This document shows, piece after piece, positions 8,418 through 16,232 of a stretch of DNA of 64,000 nucleotides. The notes under the pieces are model-generated. The model saw only the letters and a program-made list of their open reading frames with translations, did no database searches and was not told where the DNA came from. The position numbers and the translations under genes are program-made. Numbering within the stretch: position 1 is the stretch's first letter; each line of letters starts with the position of its first letter. Source of the DNA: Nocardia vulneris. GTDB lineage: Bacteria; Actinomycetota; Actinomycetes; Mycobacteriales; Mycobacteriaceae. The stretch spans positions 22,374 through 86,373 of the forward strand of contig NZ_BDCI01000053.1 in the NCBI RefSeq assembly GCF_001613425.1, read 5' to 3'.

Positions 8418-10411
8418 CGGCGACCCTGGCACCGCCGACCGCGGCACCCGAGCAACCCGCGCGGCAGCGTGGAAATCGCTGGGAATTACCGGCTTTGGCC
8501 GCGCTCCTGCTCGGCACCGGGATCGCCTACCTGTGCAACCTGAGCGCCAACGGCTGGGCCAACTCGTTCTATTCCGCTGCGGTACAAGCCGGTTCGGTGT
8601 CCTGGAAAGCGTTCTTCTTCGGCTCCTCGGACGCCGCGAACTCGATCACCGTGGACAAACCACCCGCCTCGCTGTGGTTGATGGAGCTGTCGGTGCGCGC
8701 CTTCGGCCTGAACAGCTGGAGCATTCTGGTACCGGAGGTGCTGCTCGGCGTGGCGAGCGTCGCCCTGGTCTGGGCGACCGTGCGCCGGCCGTTCGGCCCT
8801 GCCGCCGGACTGCTCGCCGGGCTGGTGCTCGCGGTGACTCCCGTTGCCGCGCTGATGTTCCGGTTCAACAACCCGGACGCGCTGCTGGTGTTCCTGATGG
8901 TGGCCGCCGCATGGGCGATCACCCGCGCGGTCGAGGACGGCCGGTGGCGCTGGCTGGTGCTCACCGGCGTGTTCGTCGGGTTCGGTTTTCTCACCAAGCA
9001 GTTGCAGGTGCTGCTGGTGGTACCGCCGCTCGCGCTGACCTACCTGATCGCCGGACCGCCGAAACTCGGCAAGCGGGTGCTGCAACTGCTGGCCGCCGGG
9101 GCCGCCATGGTGGCGGCCGCGGGCTGGTGGCTACTGGCCGTCGAGCTGTGGCCCGCTGGTTCGCGGCCGTGGATCGGTGGGTCACAGAACAATTCGATTC
9201 TCGAACTCACCCTCGGTTACAACGGGCTCGGCAGGTTGAACGGCAACGAGCGCGGCAGCGTCGGTATGGGTGGCGCCGACCTGCCGACCGGTGGCGGCGG
9301 TATGTGGGGCAGCCCGGGCATCACCCGGATGTTCGAGCCCGCGCAGGGCGGTCAGATCGCGTGGCTGATCCCCGCCGCGCTGGTCGCCCTCGTGGCCGGA
9401 ATACTGTTGCGCGGCAAGGCCGCCCGGACCGATCGCCAGCGCGCCGGACTGATCCTGTGGGGCGGTTGGCTGTTGGCGACCGGACTGACCTTCAGCTTCA
9501 TGGCCGGGATCTTCCACCAGTACTACACGGTGGCACTCGCGCCCGCCGTGGCGGCGCTGGCCGGGACGGGCGCGGTTCTGCTGTGGCGGGAACGGCAGCG
9601 GCTGTGGGTGCGGCTGACACTCGCGCTCGCAGTCGGGCTGACCACCGCGACGGCGTGGATGTTGTTGTCCCGCAGCGCGCACTGGCAACCCTGGCTGCGC
9701 TGGACCGTGCTCGTCGCCGGGATCCTCGCAACGCTCGTCGCGCTCGTGCCCGCGCGGCGCAAGCTGGCCGTCGTCTCCGCGCTCACCATCGCGTTCACCG
9801 GTTTGGCCGGGCCGGCCGCGTACGCCGTCGACACCATCGCGACGGCGCACGAGGGCTCGATCCCGTCGGCGGGCCCGAATGTCGGCCGGTTCGGGATGTT
9901 CGGCCCCGGTCCGTGGGGTGAAGGCATGCCCGGCGGCGGGATGCCGCACGGTGACGGCGGACAAGGACCCGGACACCAGGGCGGTGCGGCACCGGCCACC
10001 GGTCAGGGCCGCGAAATGCTGGGCGGCCCGGCGGGTGGGCTGCTCGGTGCGAGCAAACCCAGCGACAAGGTCGTCGCCCTGCTGGCGCAGAACGGCAGCA
10101 CCTACACCTGGGCGGCCGCCGCCATCGGCTCCAACAGCGCGGCAGGCTTCCAGCTCGCCACCGAGCTACCCGTCATGCCTATCGGCGGCTTCAACGGCAG
10201 CGATCCCTCACCAACCCTTGATCAGTTCAAACAGTATGTGGCAGAAGGGAAGATCCACTATTTCATCGGCAGCAATCGCGGCGAACGCGAAGGCGGACCC
10301 GGCGGCGGTGGACAATCCACCAGCAATCAGATCACGCAGTGGGTCAAGGACAACTACACCGCCACCGAGGTGGACGGCGTAACCCTGTACGACCTCACCG
10401 CCACCCGATAG
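8414..10411 (+). CDS. GT39 (ArnT/PMT-like) membrane glycosyltransferase
   Basis: 665 residues. The first 515 or so hold about 12 TM helices of the GT-C fold; the conserved TVDKPPASLW loop, RFNNPDALLVFLM and GFGFLTKQLQVLL are typical of ArnT/YycA-like family-39 enzymes, which use polyprenyl-phosphate sugars outside the membrane. Residues about 520-570 are a Gly/Pro/Met-rich linker, and the last 90 residues form a soluble extracytoplasmic domain (ALLAQNGSTYTWAAAAIG, PVMPIGGFNGSDP, YFIGSNRGERE). GGAGG lies before the ATG at 8414, which overlaps the preceding stop. The acceptor is unknown: a lipid, wall glycan or protein in the envelope. Confidence 0.88.
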   Translation: MTATLAPPTAAPEQPARQRGNRWELPALAALLLGTGIAYLCNLSANGWANSFYSAAVQAGSVSWKAFFFGSSDAANSITVDKPPASLWLMELSVRAFGLNSWSILVPEVLLGVASVALVWATVRRPFGPAAGLLAGLVLAVTPVAALMFRFNNPDALLVFLMVAAAWAITRAVEDGRWRWLVLTGVFVGFGFLTKQLQVLLVVPPLALTYLIAGPPKLGKRVLQLLAAGAAMVAAAGWWLLAVELWPAGSRPWIGGSQNNSILELTLGYNGLGRLNGNERGSVGMGGADLPTGGGGMWGSPGITRMFEPAQGGQIAWLIPAALVALVAGILLRGKAARTDRQRAGLILWGGWLLATGLTFSFMAGIFHQYYTVALAPAVAALAGTGAVLLWRERQRLWVRLTLALAVGLTTATAWMLLSRSAHWQPWLRWTVLVAGILATLVALVPARRKLAVVSALTIAFTGLAGPAAYAVDTIATAHEGSIPSAGPNVGRFGMFGPGPWGEGMPGGGMPHGDGGQGPGHQGGAAPATGQGREMLGGPAGGLLGASKPSDKVVALLAQNGSTYTWAAAAIGSNSAAGFQLATELPVMPIGGFNGSDPSPTLDQFKQYVAEGKIHYFIGSNRGEREGGPGGGGQSTSNQITQWVKDNYTATEVDGVTLYDLTATR

Positions 10412-10419
10412 TCCGCTCG

Positions 10420-10448
10420 ATCCGCACCGGCCCTCGCCCGGTGCGGAT
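10420..10448 (+). terminator. Hairpin after the GT39 gene
   Basis: Perfect 11-bp stem, ATCCGCACCGG (10420-10430) and CCGGTGCGGAT (10438-10448), loop of 7, starting 8 bases after the stop codon. No T-run. Confidence 0.75.
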
Positions 10449-10541
10449 TGCGCATGCCACCGGCGATGTCACACTCGGGCGGGCTGGTTCGTCCTCTCTG
10501 TGAACGCGGCAGAACGCGCAGGAACACAGAGGAGTGCAACG

Positions 10542-11315
10542 ATGACGAAGAAGATCGCGGTGGCCGGGGCGACGGGTCGGCTGGGACGGCACGTGGTGGA
10601 CGTGCTGAACGAGCAGGGCCACGAGGTGGTGGCCTTCTCCCGGAAAGACGGTGTCGACATCGAGACCGGGGCGGGGCTGACCGCGGCGCTGGCCGGCGTG
10701 CAGGTGGTCATCGACGCGTCCAGCACACCGTCGGCGGATCAGGACATCGCGACCGAGTTCTTCACCGCCGCAGCGCGAAACCTGCACGAGGCGGGCCGGC
10801 AGGCCGGCGTCGAACGACTGGTGGTGGTCTCCATCATCGGCATCGACAACGCCACCGGCGGATACAACGCGGCCAAGCTGGCGCACGAGCGCGCGCTCGC
10901 GGCGGGCCCGCTGCCGGTGCAGATCCTGCGCGCCGCCCAGTTCCACGAGCTGGTCGAGGTGATGACCCAGTGGGGCACGCAGGGTGATGTCGCCTACCTC
11001 GCGAACATGCGCACCCAGCTGGTCGCCGCACGCACGGTCGCCGAAGCACTGGTGGAGCTGGCCGTCGCCCCGGCGCCCGCGGCGACCGGTGCGCCGATCC
11101 CCGAGATCGCGGGCCCGCAGCCCGAGACCATGGCGGGCGCGGCCCGGCTGCTCGCCGCGCGGCGCGGCGCGCCCGCTCGGATCATCGAATCCAGCGACCC
11201 GGCCAACCCGGATCGCGAGACCTTCGAGAACGGCGGACTGCTGGCCGGCGCGCACGCCACCCTCGCAGGCCCCACCTTCGCCGAATGGGTCGCCGCCGCC
11301 TACCCGGCGCAGTAG
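10542..11315 (+). CDS. NAD(P)-binding NmrA/SDR-like protein
   Basis: 257 residues beginning with the Rossmann motif KIAVAGATGRLGRHVVDVL. VVAFSRKDGVDIETG, VQVVIDASSTPSAD, GVERLVVVSIIGIDN and YNAAKLAHERAL (Y-x3-K-like) place it with atypical SDRs of the NmrA/NAD(P)H-binding group. PLPVQILRAAQFHELV is the usual substrate-side segment. It may be a reductase or a redox-sensing protein; the substrate is not deducible. The ATG at 10542 has GAGGAG about 8 bases upstream. It converges with the kinase-like gene, with only 3 bases between them. Confidence 0.83.
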   Translation: MTKKIAVAGATGRLGRHVVDVLNEQGHEVVAFSRKDGVDIETGAGLTAALAGVQVVIDASSTPSADQDIATEFFTAAARNLHEAGRQAGVERLVVVSIIGIDNATGGYNAAKLAHERALAAGPLPVQILRAAQFHELVEVMTQWGTQGDVAYLANMRTQLVAARTVAEALVELAVAPAPAATGAPIPEIAGPQPETMAGAARLLAARRGAPARIIESSDPANPDRETFENGGLLAGAHATLAGPTFAEWVAAAYPAQ

Positions 11316-11318
11316 GCG

Positions 11319-12206
11319 CTACAGCTCGGCGACCAGCTTGCCGTACACCGCGTCTCGGATCTTCGGACTGAGATCGCTTTGGCTGGTGAGCAATTCGAGC
11401 ATCCGCAGGATCTGCAGGGCGCGCACGCGCTCGGCGAGCTCGGGTTCGGCAGGGTCGAATTTCGCGGCCTCGAGGAATCCGGGCCAGGCGGGCGCCAGCA
11501 CCTCGGCGCCCGCGAAACCGACCGACCAGGCCCACCACGCGGGATCGAACAGCGGATCGGCGAGCCGGACGGACTCGAAATCGAGCAGGCCCGTGATGGT
11601 TTCGCCGTCGGTGAGAATATTGACCGGGGTGAAGTCCCCGTGCGCGAGCACCGTGCGGCGCTCGGCGAACAGCGCGGGATAGCCCTTCAGCACCTGGTCC
11701 AGGTTCGCGCGCTGCGAGCCGGACAGCTCGGGTTCGAGCCGGGCGGCCCAGCCGCTCGCCTGCTGGGCGAGCCGGGTCGGGGTGGCCCAGAGGTCGTCGA
11801 GTTGCAGACCGGCGGTGGGCAGGCGGCGGAAGGCCGCGAGCAGCAGGCCCATCTCCCGCGCGATGGCCGGGAAACGCGCGCTGTCCGGACCGATCGCGGC
11901 GCTGGCCGGGACGGGCACACCGGGCAGCGCGTCGAAGACGATCCAGGCGGGATCGGCGTCGAGATCGAAGCGGCGGATGCGCGGAATGGTGATGCCCCGC
12001 TTGGCGGCGGGCTCCAGCAGCGTGTGCATGATCCGCAACCTGCGCTCGGCGTCGTCGGGATCGCGGTAGCGCTGCAGGACCATCCGGTCGCCGTCGGCCA
12101 GGGTGAGCAGGTCGGTACGGTTCTGGAAGCCCCATTCGGCGGGCGCGCTACCGGCAATCGGCTGACCGAGGGTTTGCTCGAGCCCGCCGTACTCCGCACT
12201 GTCCAT
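11319..12206 (-). CDS. APH-fold phosphotransferase
   Basis: 295 residues. The catalytic loop VLAHGDFTPVNILTDG followed by ITGLLDFESVRLADPLFD is the Brenner-type loop plus DFG-like metal site of the aminoglycoside phosphotransferase/choline kinase fold, and AWIVFDALPGVPV is the hinge. It should transfer phosphate from ATP to a small hydroxylated compound. Whether that is an antibiotic or a metabolite cannot be told, so it should not be read as proven resistance. A TAGGGT -10 (12214-12219) ends 7 bases before the ATG, suggesting a leaderless mRNA. It is divergent from the sORF/346-aa gene pair. Confidence 0.8.
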   Translation of the reverse strand: MDSAEYGGLEQTLGQPIAGSAPAEWGFQNRTDLLTLADGDRMVLQRYRDPDDAERRLRIMHTLLEPAAKRGITIPRIRRFDLDADPAWIVFDALPGVPVPASAAIGPDSARFPAIAREMGLLLAAFRRLPTAGLQLDDLWATPTRLAQQASGWAARLEPELSGSQRANLDQVLKGYPALFAERRTVLAHGDFTPVNILTDGETITGLLDFESVRLADPLFDPAWWAWSVGFAGAEVLAPAWPGFLEAAKFDPAEPELAERVRALQILRMLELLTSQSDLSPKIRDAVYGKLVAEL

Positions 12207-12350
12207 ACGCCAGACCCTAAGGCAAGCAAGGACGGTTGCGCGCGGATCAGCTCAGGTGCGCCGACGACCGCGACCGGCGCGCCCCGGTACCTGGCCGCAC
12301 AGACCCGCGAAAGCCGGTGAACCACACGGCGTTGCCCCTGACTATGGGGG

Positions 12351-12380
12351 TCGACAAGGCACCGGCGCAGTCAATACCGT
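12351..12380 (+). promoter_or_regulatory. Promoter of the leaderless sORF
   Basis: TCGACA (12351-12356), an 18-base spacer, then TACCGT (12375-12380), ending 6 bases before the GTG at 12387. Confidence 0.55.
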
Positions 12381-12386
12381 GCAGCC

Positions 12387-12467
12387 GTGAACGAACGCAG
12401 TGAACCTACCGTGCGGCAGCGCGCCGCACGCACGACGGAACCGAGCGCCGGCGAGGTGGTGTCATGA
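12387..12467 (+). CDS. Possible 26-residue leaderless upstream ORF
   Basis: A GTG placed 6 bases after a TACCGT -10 opens 26 codons (VNERSEPTVRQRAARTTEPS then AGEVVS) and ends at a TGA that overlaps the ATG of the next gene as ATGA. A start exactly where transcription should begin plus stop-start overlap is the pattern of leaderless small ORFs coupled to a downstream gene in mycobacteria. The peptide is Arg/Glu rich with no signal or TM segment. It may be a regulatory peptide or simply a device for ribosome loading. It could also be chance; codon-level conservation would decide. Confidence 0.45.
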   Translation: MNERSEPTVRQRAARTTEPSAGEVVS

Positions 12468-13504
12468 GTTCGGGCGACGACCGTTTCTGCACTGCCGTCG
12501 GCGCGTTCATGCAGGCGCTCTCGGCGCGCGAACCCGAGCAGACCCGGTTCGCGCAAGAGGAACTCATGGCCTCGCTGGACGGGGCAGGCGCCGAGATCAT
12601 CGTGCGCGGCTGCACAGCGCTCGCCCCGCTGCTCGATCATGTGCCGCCCGGGGCGCGGCCACAGATCGCGAACATGGTGGGCGCGTACGTGACCACCGCG
12701 GACGACGCGGTGGAGTGCGCGCCGGTGATCCTCGCGAATCTGGCCAAATCACTCGGATACGCCCGGCAATTCGCCGAGCAGTGGCGCAACGACATGGGCA
12801 CCGAGCCGCCCGACCCGGACACGACCGACACCGACTACGCGTGGCTCGACCGGTTCGGGCTGGAGCCGCTGATGGGATGGTGGACGCTGTCCCAGTGGGT
12901 CTCGCCCGCGCTGGCGATGCTGCAGCATCGGCGGGTGCGAGAGTTGTTCGGGCCCGAGGGTTGTCAGATCCTGGCGCAGCGCCATGGCGACCTCGCCGAG
13001 TGCTCGGGGCGCTGGTTCAAGGAGCTGGCCTACATGCTGGCGCTGCTCGACGACGCACCCCTGGTGGCCCTGCACCGCGAGACCGGGACCGGCTACCTGC
13101 TGCGAATGACCGGGATCGCCGACAACTTCCAGTTGCACACTTTGCTCGCCGACGTGCTGCTCGGCGATCAGCATCTGCCCGGCGCGCGCCCGTCGGCCGA
13201 AGCCGCGGCGATGTGCCGCGACGCCGCGGGGCAGGCGCCCACCGTCGGTGCGTTCAATCTCGTTGCACCCGATGGTGATCGGATATGGAACGAGGGTACG
13301 CCCGCGGATATCCCGGTGTTCGGCGGGACCAGGGTGCTGGTGCTCGATCCGCCGCCGTACGAGCGCCATTGGCCCGCAGGCCGCTACTTCCCGTTCGTAC
13401 CCGCCGATCTCGTGCTGGAGCGGGCCCTCACCGCCGAAGAGGCGGCTCAGTGGTTCGAGCACGTTCGCCCAGCAAACGACCCGACCGGCGCAGCACCCGC
13501 GTAA
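12464..13504 (+). CDS. Protein of unknown function, 346 residues
   Basis: I do not recognise a family. The protein has no signal peptide or TM helix. It looks mainly helical and acidic, with Trp-rich segments (LEPLMGWWTLSQWVSPALAM, GRWFKELAYMLALL) and a C-terminal part, VFGGTRVLVLDPPPYERHWP then FPFVPADLVLERALTAEEA, that may be a beta-rich unit. No catalytic motif stands out. GAGGTGG lies 5-6 bases before the ATG at 12464, and the ATG overlaps the stop of the 26-codon ORF. It converges on the tetR gene of the acyl-CoA operon 30 bases later, with no obvious link to it. Confidence 0.75.
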   Translation: MSSGDDRFCTAVGAFMQALSAREPEQTRFAQEELMASLDGAGAEIIVRGCTALAPLLDHVPPGARPQIANMVGAYVTTADDAVECAPVILANLAKSLGYARQFAEQWRNDMGTEPPDPDTTDTDYAWLDRFGLEPLMGWWTLSQWVSPALAMLQHRRVRELFGPEGCQILAQRHGDLAECSGRWFKELAYMLALLDDAPLVALHRETGTGYLLRMTGIADNFQLHTLLADVLLGDQHLPGARPSAEAAAMCRDAAGQAPTVGAFNLVAPDGDRIWNEGTPADIPVFGGTRVLVLDPPPYERHWPAGRYFPFVPADLVLERALTAEEAAQWFEHVRPANDPTGAAPA

Positions 13505-13533
13505 CCGCGGGATTCGCAGGCGGACAACTGATC

Positions 13534-14148
13534 TCAGCGGCGGCCGTGCAGCGCCTCGTGCAGCGTCGCCGCCCACTGCTGCACGATGTCCTTGCGCCGC
13601 GCGGAGTCGTCGGTGAGCACGTCGGCCAGGCCGAGCCCGCGCGCCATGTCCAGCGTGGCCTGGACCAGATGGTGGGTGACCGGATCGGAGTCGTCCACCC
13701 CGAGCGCCTCCACCGCGCGCCGGTGCGAGATCCGGCCGAACTTGGCTTCCAGCGGGACGATTCGCTCCCGCAACGCCGGATCGGCGGCCGCGTGCGTCCA
13801 CACCTGCAACGCCGCCTTGAACAGCGGGCTGGTGTACGACTCGACCAGCCCGGCCACCACCGCCTCGGTGCGACCGACCCCGCTGGCCACCTCGGCCATG
13901 GCCACCGCCTCGTCCTTGGCCTGCTGGGTCCTGGTGTCGAACATGTACTCGAGCGCGGCGGTGATCAGATCCTCCCGGGTGGGGAAGTGATGCTGTGCCG
14001 CGCCCCGGGACACCCCCGCCCGCTCGGCGACCACCGCGACCGTCGCCGCCGCCCAGCCCGTTTCGGCCAGGCAGTCGATGGTCGCCTCCAGCAGGCGCTG
14101 CCGGGTGGCTCGGCTGCGGTCCTGCTTGGGTTCGTGGGGTGTCGCCAT
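13534..14148 (-). CDS. TetR-family regulator of the acyl-CoA catabolic operon
   Basis: 204 residues. The HTH reads LLEATIDCLAETGWAAATVAVVAERAGVSRGAAQHHFPTREDL, close to a class of actinobacterial TetR proteins found with acyl-CoA dehydrogenase and carboxylase genes. The ligand is likely an acyl-CoA, by context only. It is the last gene of a seven-gene minus-strand operon and starts 5 bases after the hydratase stop. A dyad with CAAGC/GCTTG arms at 22855-22874, before the first gene, is the best candidate operator, so the operon would be self-controlled through its last gene. Confidence 0.87.
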   Translation of the reverse strand: MATPHEPKQDRSRATRQRLLEATIDCLAETGWAAATVAVVAERAGVSRGAAQHHFPTREDLITAALEYMFDTRTQQAKDEAVAMAEVASGVGRTEAVVAGLVESYTSPLFKAALQVWTHAAADPALRERIVPLEAKFGRISHRRAVEALGVDDSDPVTHHLVQATLDMARGLGLADVLTDDSARRKDIVQQWAATLHEALHGRR

Positions 14149-14153
14149 GAGGG

Positions 14154-14936
14154 CTATTCTGCCCAGCTCGCGGGACGGCGCTGCAGGAAGGCCAGCATGC
14201 CCTCGTGCACCTCGGGGGTGCCGAAGAAGCTCGCCGAACGTTGCGCGAGTTCCTCGGCCGAGGTGTCGAACTCGGCCAGCATGGCCGCGTTGACCAGCCG
14301 CTTGCTCTCGGCCAGCCCCTGTGGCGAGCCTTTGCGCAGCTCCGCGCGCAGCCGCGCCACCTCGGCCACCGGATCGGCCGCGGCGGTGCTGATCAGCCCG
14401 ATCTGCTCGGCCACCGCGGCATCGAACTTCTCCCCGGTCAGGAAGTAGCGCGACGCCGCCCGCGAGCTCAGACGCGGCAGCAGGGTGAGCGAGATCATGA
14501 ACGGGGCCAGCCCGATGCGCACCTCGGTGAGCGCGAAACTGCTCGTCGGCCCGGCCACCGCGATATCGCAGGCCGCGACGATGCCCATCCCGCCGGCCCG
14601 CACGTTGCCGTCGATCTGCGCGATCACCGGCTTGGGCGTGGCGATGAGACGGCGCAGCACGCCGATCATCACGCGGGTGCGCTCGTCGGCGGCCACCGCG
14701 GGGTCGGCATTACTGGCCTCGGACAGGTCGGCGCCCGCACAGAAGGTGTTGCCGGTGTGGGCCAGGACGATGCCGCGCACCTTGTCGTCGGCCGCGGCGG
14801 CATCGAGGCCCTGCAGGAGTTCGGCCACCAGTTTCGACGACAGCGCATTGCGGTTGTGCGGCGAATCCAGCGTGAGCGTCGCGAAACCGTCCGCGACGTC
14901 GTAGCGGACGTAGGGCGCGGTGGATGTCTCGGTCAT
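14154..14936 (-). CDS. Enoyl-CoA hydratase, methylglutaconyl/isohexenylglutaconyl-CoA hydratase type
   Basis: 260 residues of the crotonase family: LTLDSPHNRNALSSKLVAEL, AHTGNTFCAGADLSEA (oxyanion hole), GNVRAGGMGIVAACDIAV and FALTEVRIGLAPFMISLTLL. The TEVRxGLAP stretch, with its catalytic-position Glu, is typical of LiuC/AtuE-like hydratases, which hydrate 3-methylglutaconyl-CoA or isohexenylglutaconyl-CoA after a biotin carboxylase step. Those carboxylase subunits are in the same operon. The ATG at 14936 has AGGAGA 5 bases upstream. A general short-chain hydratase is the alternative. Confidence 0.87.
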   Translation of the reverse strand: MTETSTAPYVRYDVADGFATLTLDSPHNRNALSSKLVAELLQGLDAAAADDKVRGIVLAHTGNTFCAGADLSEASNADPAVAADERTRVMIGVLRRLIATPKPVIAQIDGNVRAGGMGIVAACDIAVAGPTSSFALTEVRIGLAPFMISLTLLPRLSSRAASRYFLTGEKFDAAVAEQIGLISTAAADPVAEVARLRAELRKGSPQGLAESKRLVNAAMLAEFDTSAEELAQRSASFFGTPEVHEGMLAFLQRRPASWAE

Positions 14937-14994
14937 CGAGTCTCCTGTCGCCCCGCCGGGGTACCGCACTCGGCACCCCGGCGGGCGGACGTGG

Positions 14995-16155
14995 TCAGTA
15001 GGACTTGGGCAGGCCGAGCGAGTACTGCGCGACGAAGTTCAGCACCATCTCCCGGCTGACCGGGGCGATCCGGCCGATGCGCGCGGCGGCCAGCATCGCG
15101 GCCAAGCCGTACTCCTTGGTCAGGCCCGCGCCACCGTGGGTCTGGATGGCCTGATCCAGCGCCTTGATACTGGCCTCGGCCGCAGCGTATTTCGCCATGT
15201 TCGCGGCCTCGGCGGCACCCATCTCGTCGCCGAGGTCGTAGAGCGTCGCGGCCTTGCGCATCATCAGCTTGGCCAGCTCCAGCTCGATCTTCACCTGCGC
15301 CAGCGGATGCGAGATGCCTTGGTGCGCACCGATCGGCGTCTTCCACACCGTGCGCTCCTTGGCGTACTCCACCGCACGATCGATGGCGTAGCGGCCCAGG
15401 CCGATCGCCATCGCGGCACCCATCACCCGCTCCGGATTCAGACCGGCGAACAACTGCATCAGCGCGGCGTCTTCCTTGCCCACCAGCGCGTTCGCCGGCA
15501 ACCGCACGTCATCGAGGAACAGCGTGAACTGATGATCCGGCTCGATGATGTCCATTTCCTGCGGCGTCTTGTGGAAGCCTGCGGCATCGGTCGGCACGAT
15601 GAACAGCGCGGGCTTGAGCTTGCCGGTCTTGTGATCCTCGGTGCGCGACACGATCAGCACGGCCTCGGCCTGATCCACCCCGGAGATGAAGATCTTGCGG
15701 CCGTTGAGGATCCACTCCTCGCCGTCGCGGCGCGCGGTGGTGGTGATCTGGTGCGAATTGGAACCCGCGTCCGGCTCGGTGATGCCGAACACCATCTTGC
15801 CGCTGCCGTCACCGAGTTTGGGCAGCCAGGTCTGCTTCTGCTCGTCGGTGCCGTACTTGGTGATGATGGTGCCGCAGATGGCCGGGGAGACCACCATCAG
15901 CAGCAGCCCCGCACCCTGCGCGGACAGCTCCTCCATCACCAGCGCCAGCTCGTAGAGCCCTGCGCCACCGCCGCCGTATTCCTCCGGCAGATTCACCCCG
16001 AGGAAGCCGAGTTTGCCTGCCTCGTCCCACAATTCGGTGAGCGGCTCGTTGGCGCGGGCTTTCGGCAGCACGTAGTCGCGATAGTTGTACTTCGCGGCCA
16101 GCGCGGCAACAGCGGTTCTCAGCGCTTGCTGTTCTTCAGTCTCGACGAAACTCAT
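14995..16155 (-). CDS. Acyl-CoA dehydrogenase (second of two)
   Basis: 386 residues, full length for the family. The N-terminal helical domain has FLGVNLPEEYGGGGAGLYEL; the middle domain has MVFGITEPDAGSNSHQITTTA, which binds FAD and substrate; the C-terminal domain has AKYAAAEASIKALDQAIQTHGGAGLTKEY. It would oxidise an acyl-CoA to the 2-enoyl-CoA and pass electrons to ETF. The ATG at 16155 is preceded by GAGGTGCAGG. It lies 77 bases after accA and 58 bases before the hydratase gene. The divergence between this and the other operon dehydrogenase suggests two different steps or chain lengths. Confidence 0.92.
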   Translation of the reverse strand: MSFVETEEQQALRTAVAALAAKYNYRDYVLPKARANEPLTELWDEAGKLGFLGVNLPEEYGGGGAGLYELALVMEELSAQGAGLLLMVVSPAICGTIITKYGTDEQKQTWLPKLGDGSGKMVFGITEPDAGSNSHQITTTARRDGEEWILNGRKIFISGVDQAEAVLIVSRTEDHKTGKLKPALFIVPTDAAGFHKTPQEMDIIEPDHQFTLFLDDVRLPANALVGKEDAALMQLFAGLNPERVMGAAMAIGLGRYAIDRAVEYAKERTVWKTPIGAHQGISHPLAQVKIELELAKLMMRKAATLYDLGDEMGAAEAANMAKYAAAEASIKALDQAIQTHGGAGLTKEYGLAAMLAAARIGRIAPVSREMVLNFVAQYSLGLPKSY

Positions 16156-16232
16156 GCCTGCACCTCGCTGACGCTCGGTTCCGGCATGTGCTCGGCACGC
16201 TGGCACATGATTCGTTCGCTGCGCTCTCTCAT

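Noticed and set aside
11319..12206. Reading the APH-fold gene as an aminoglycoside resistance gene
   Set aside because: The motifs define only the fold; many actinobacterial members act on metabolites, and no resistance-specific residues or context are present.
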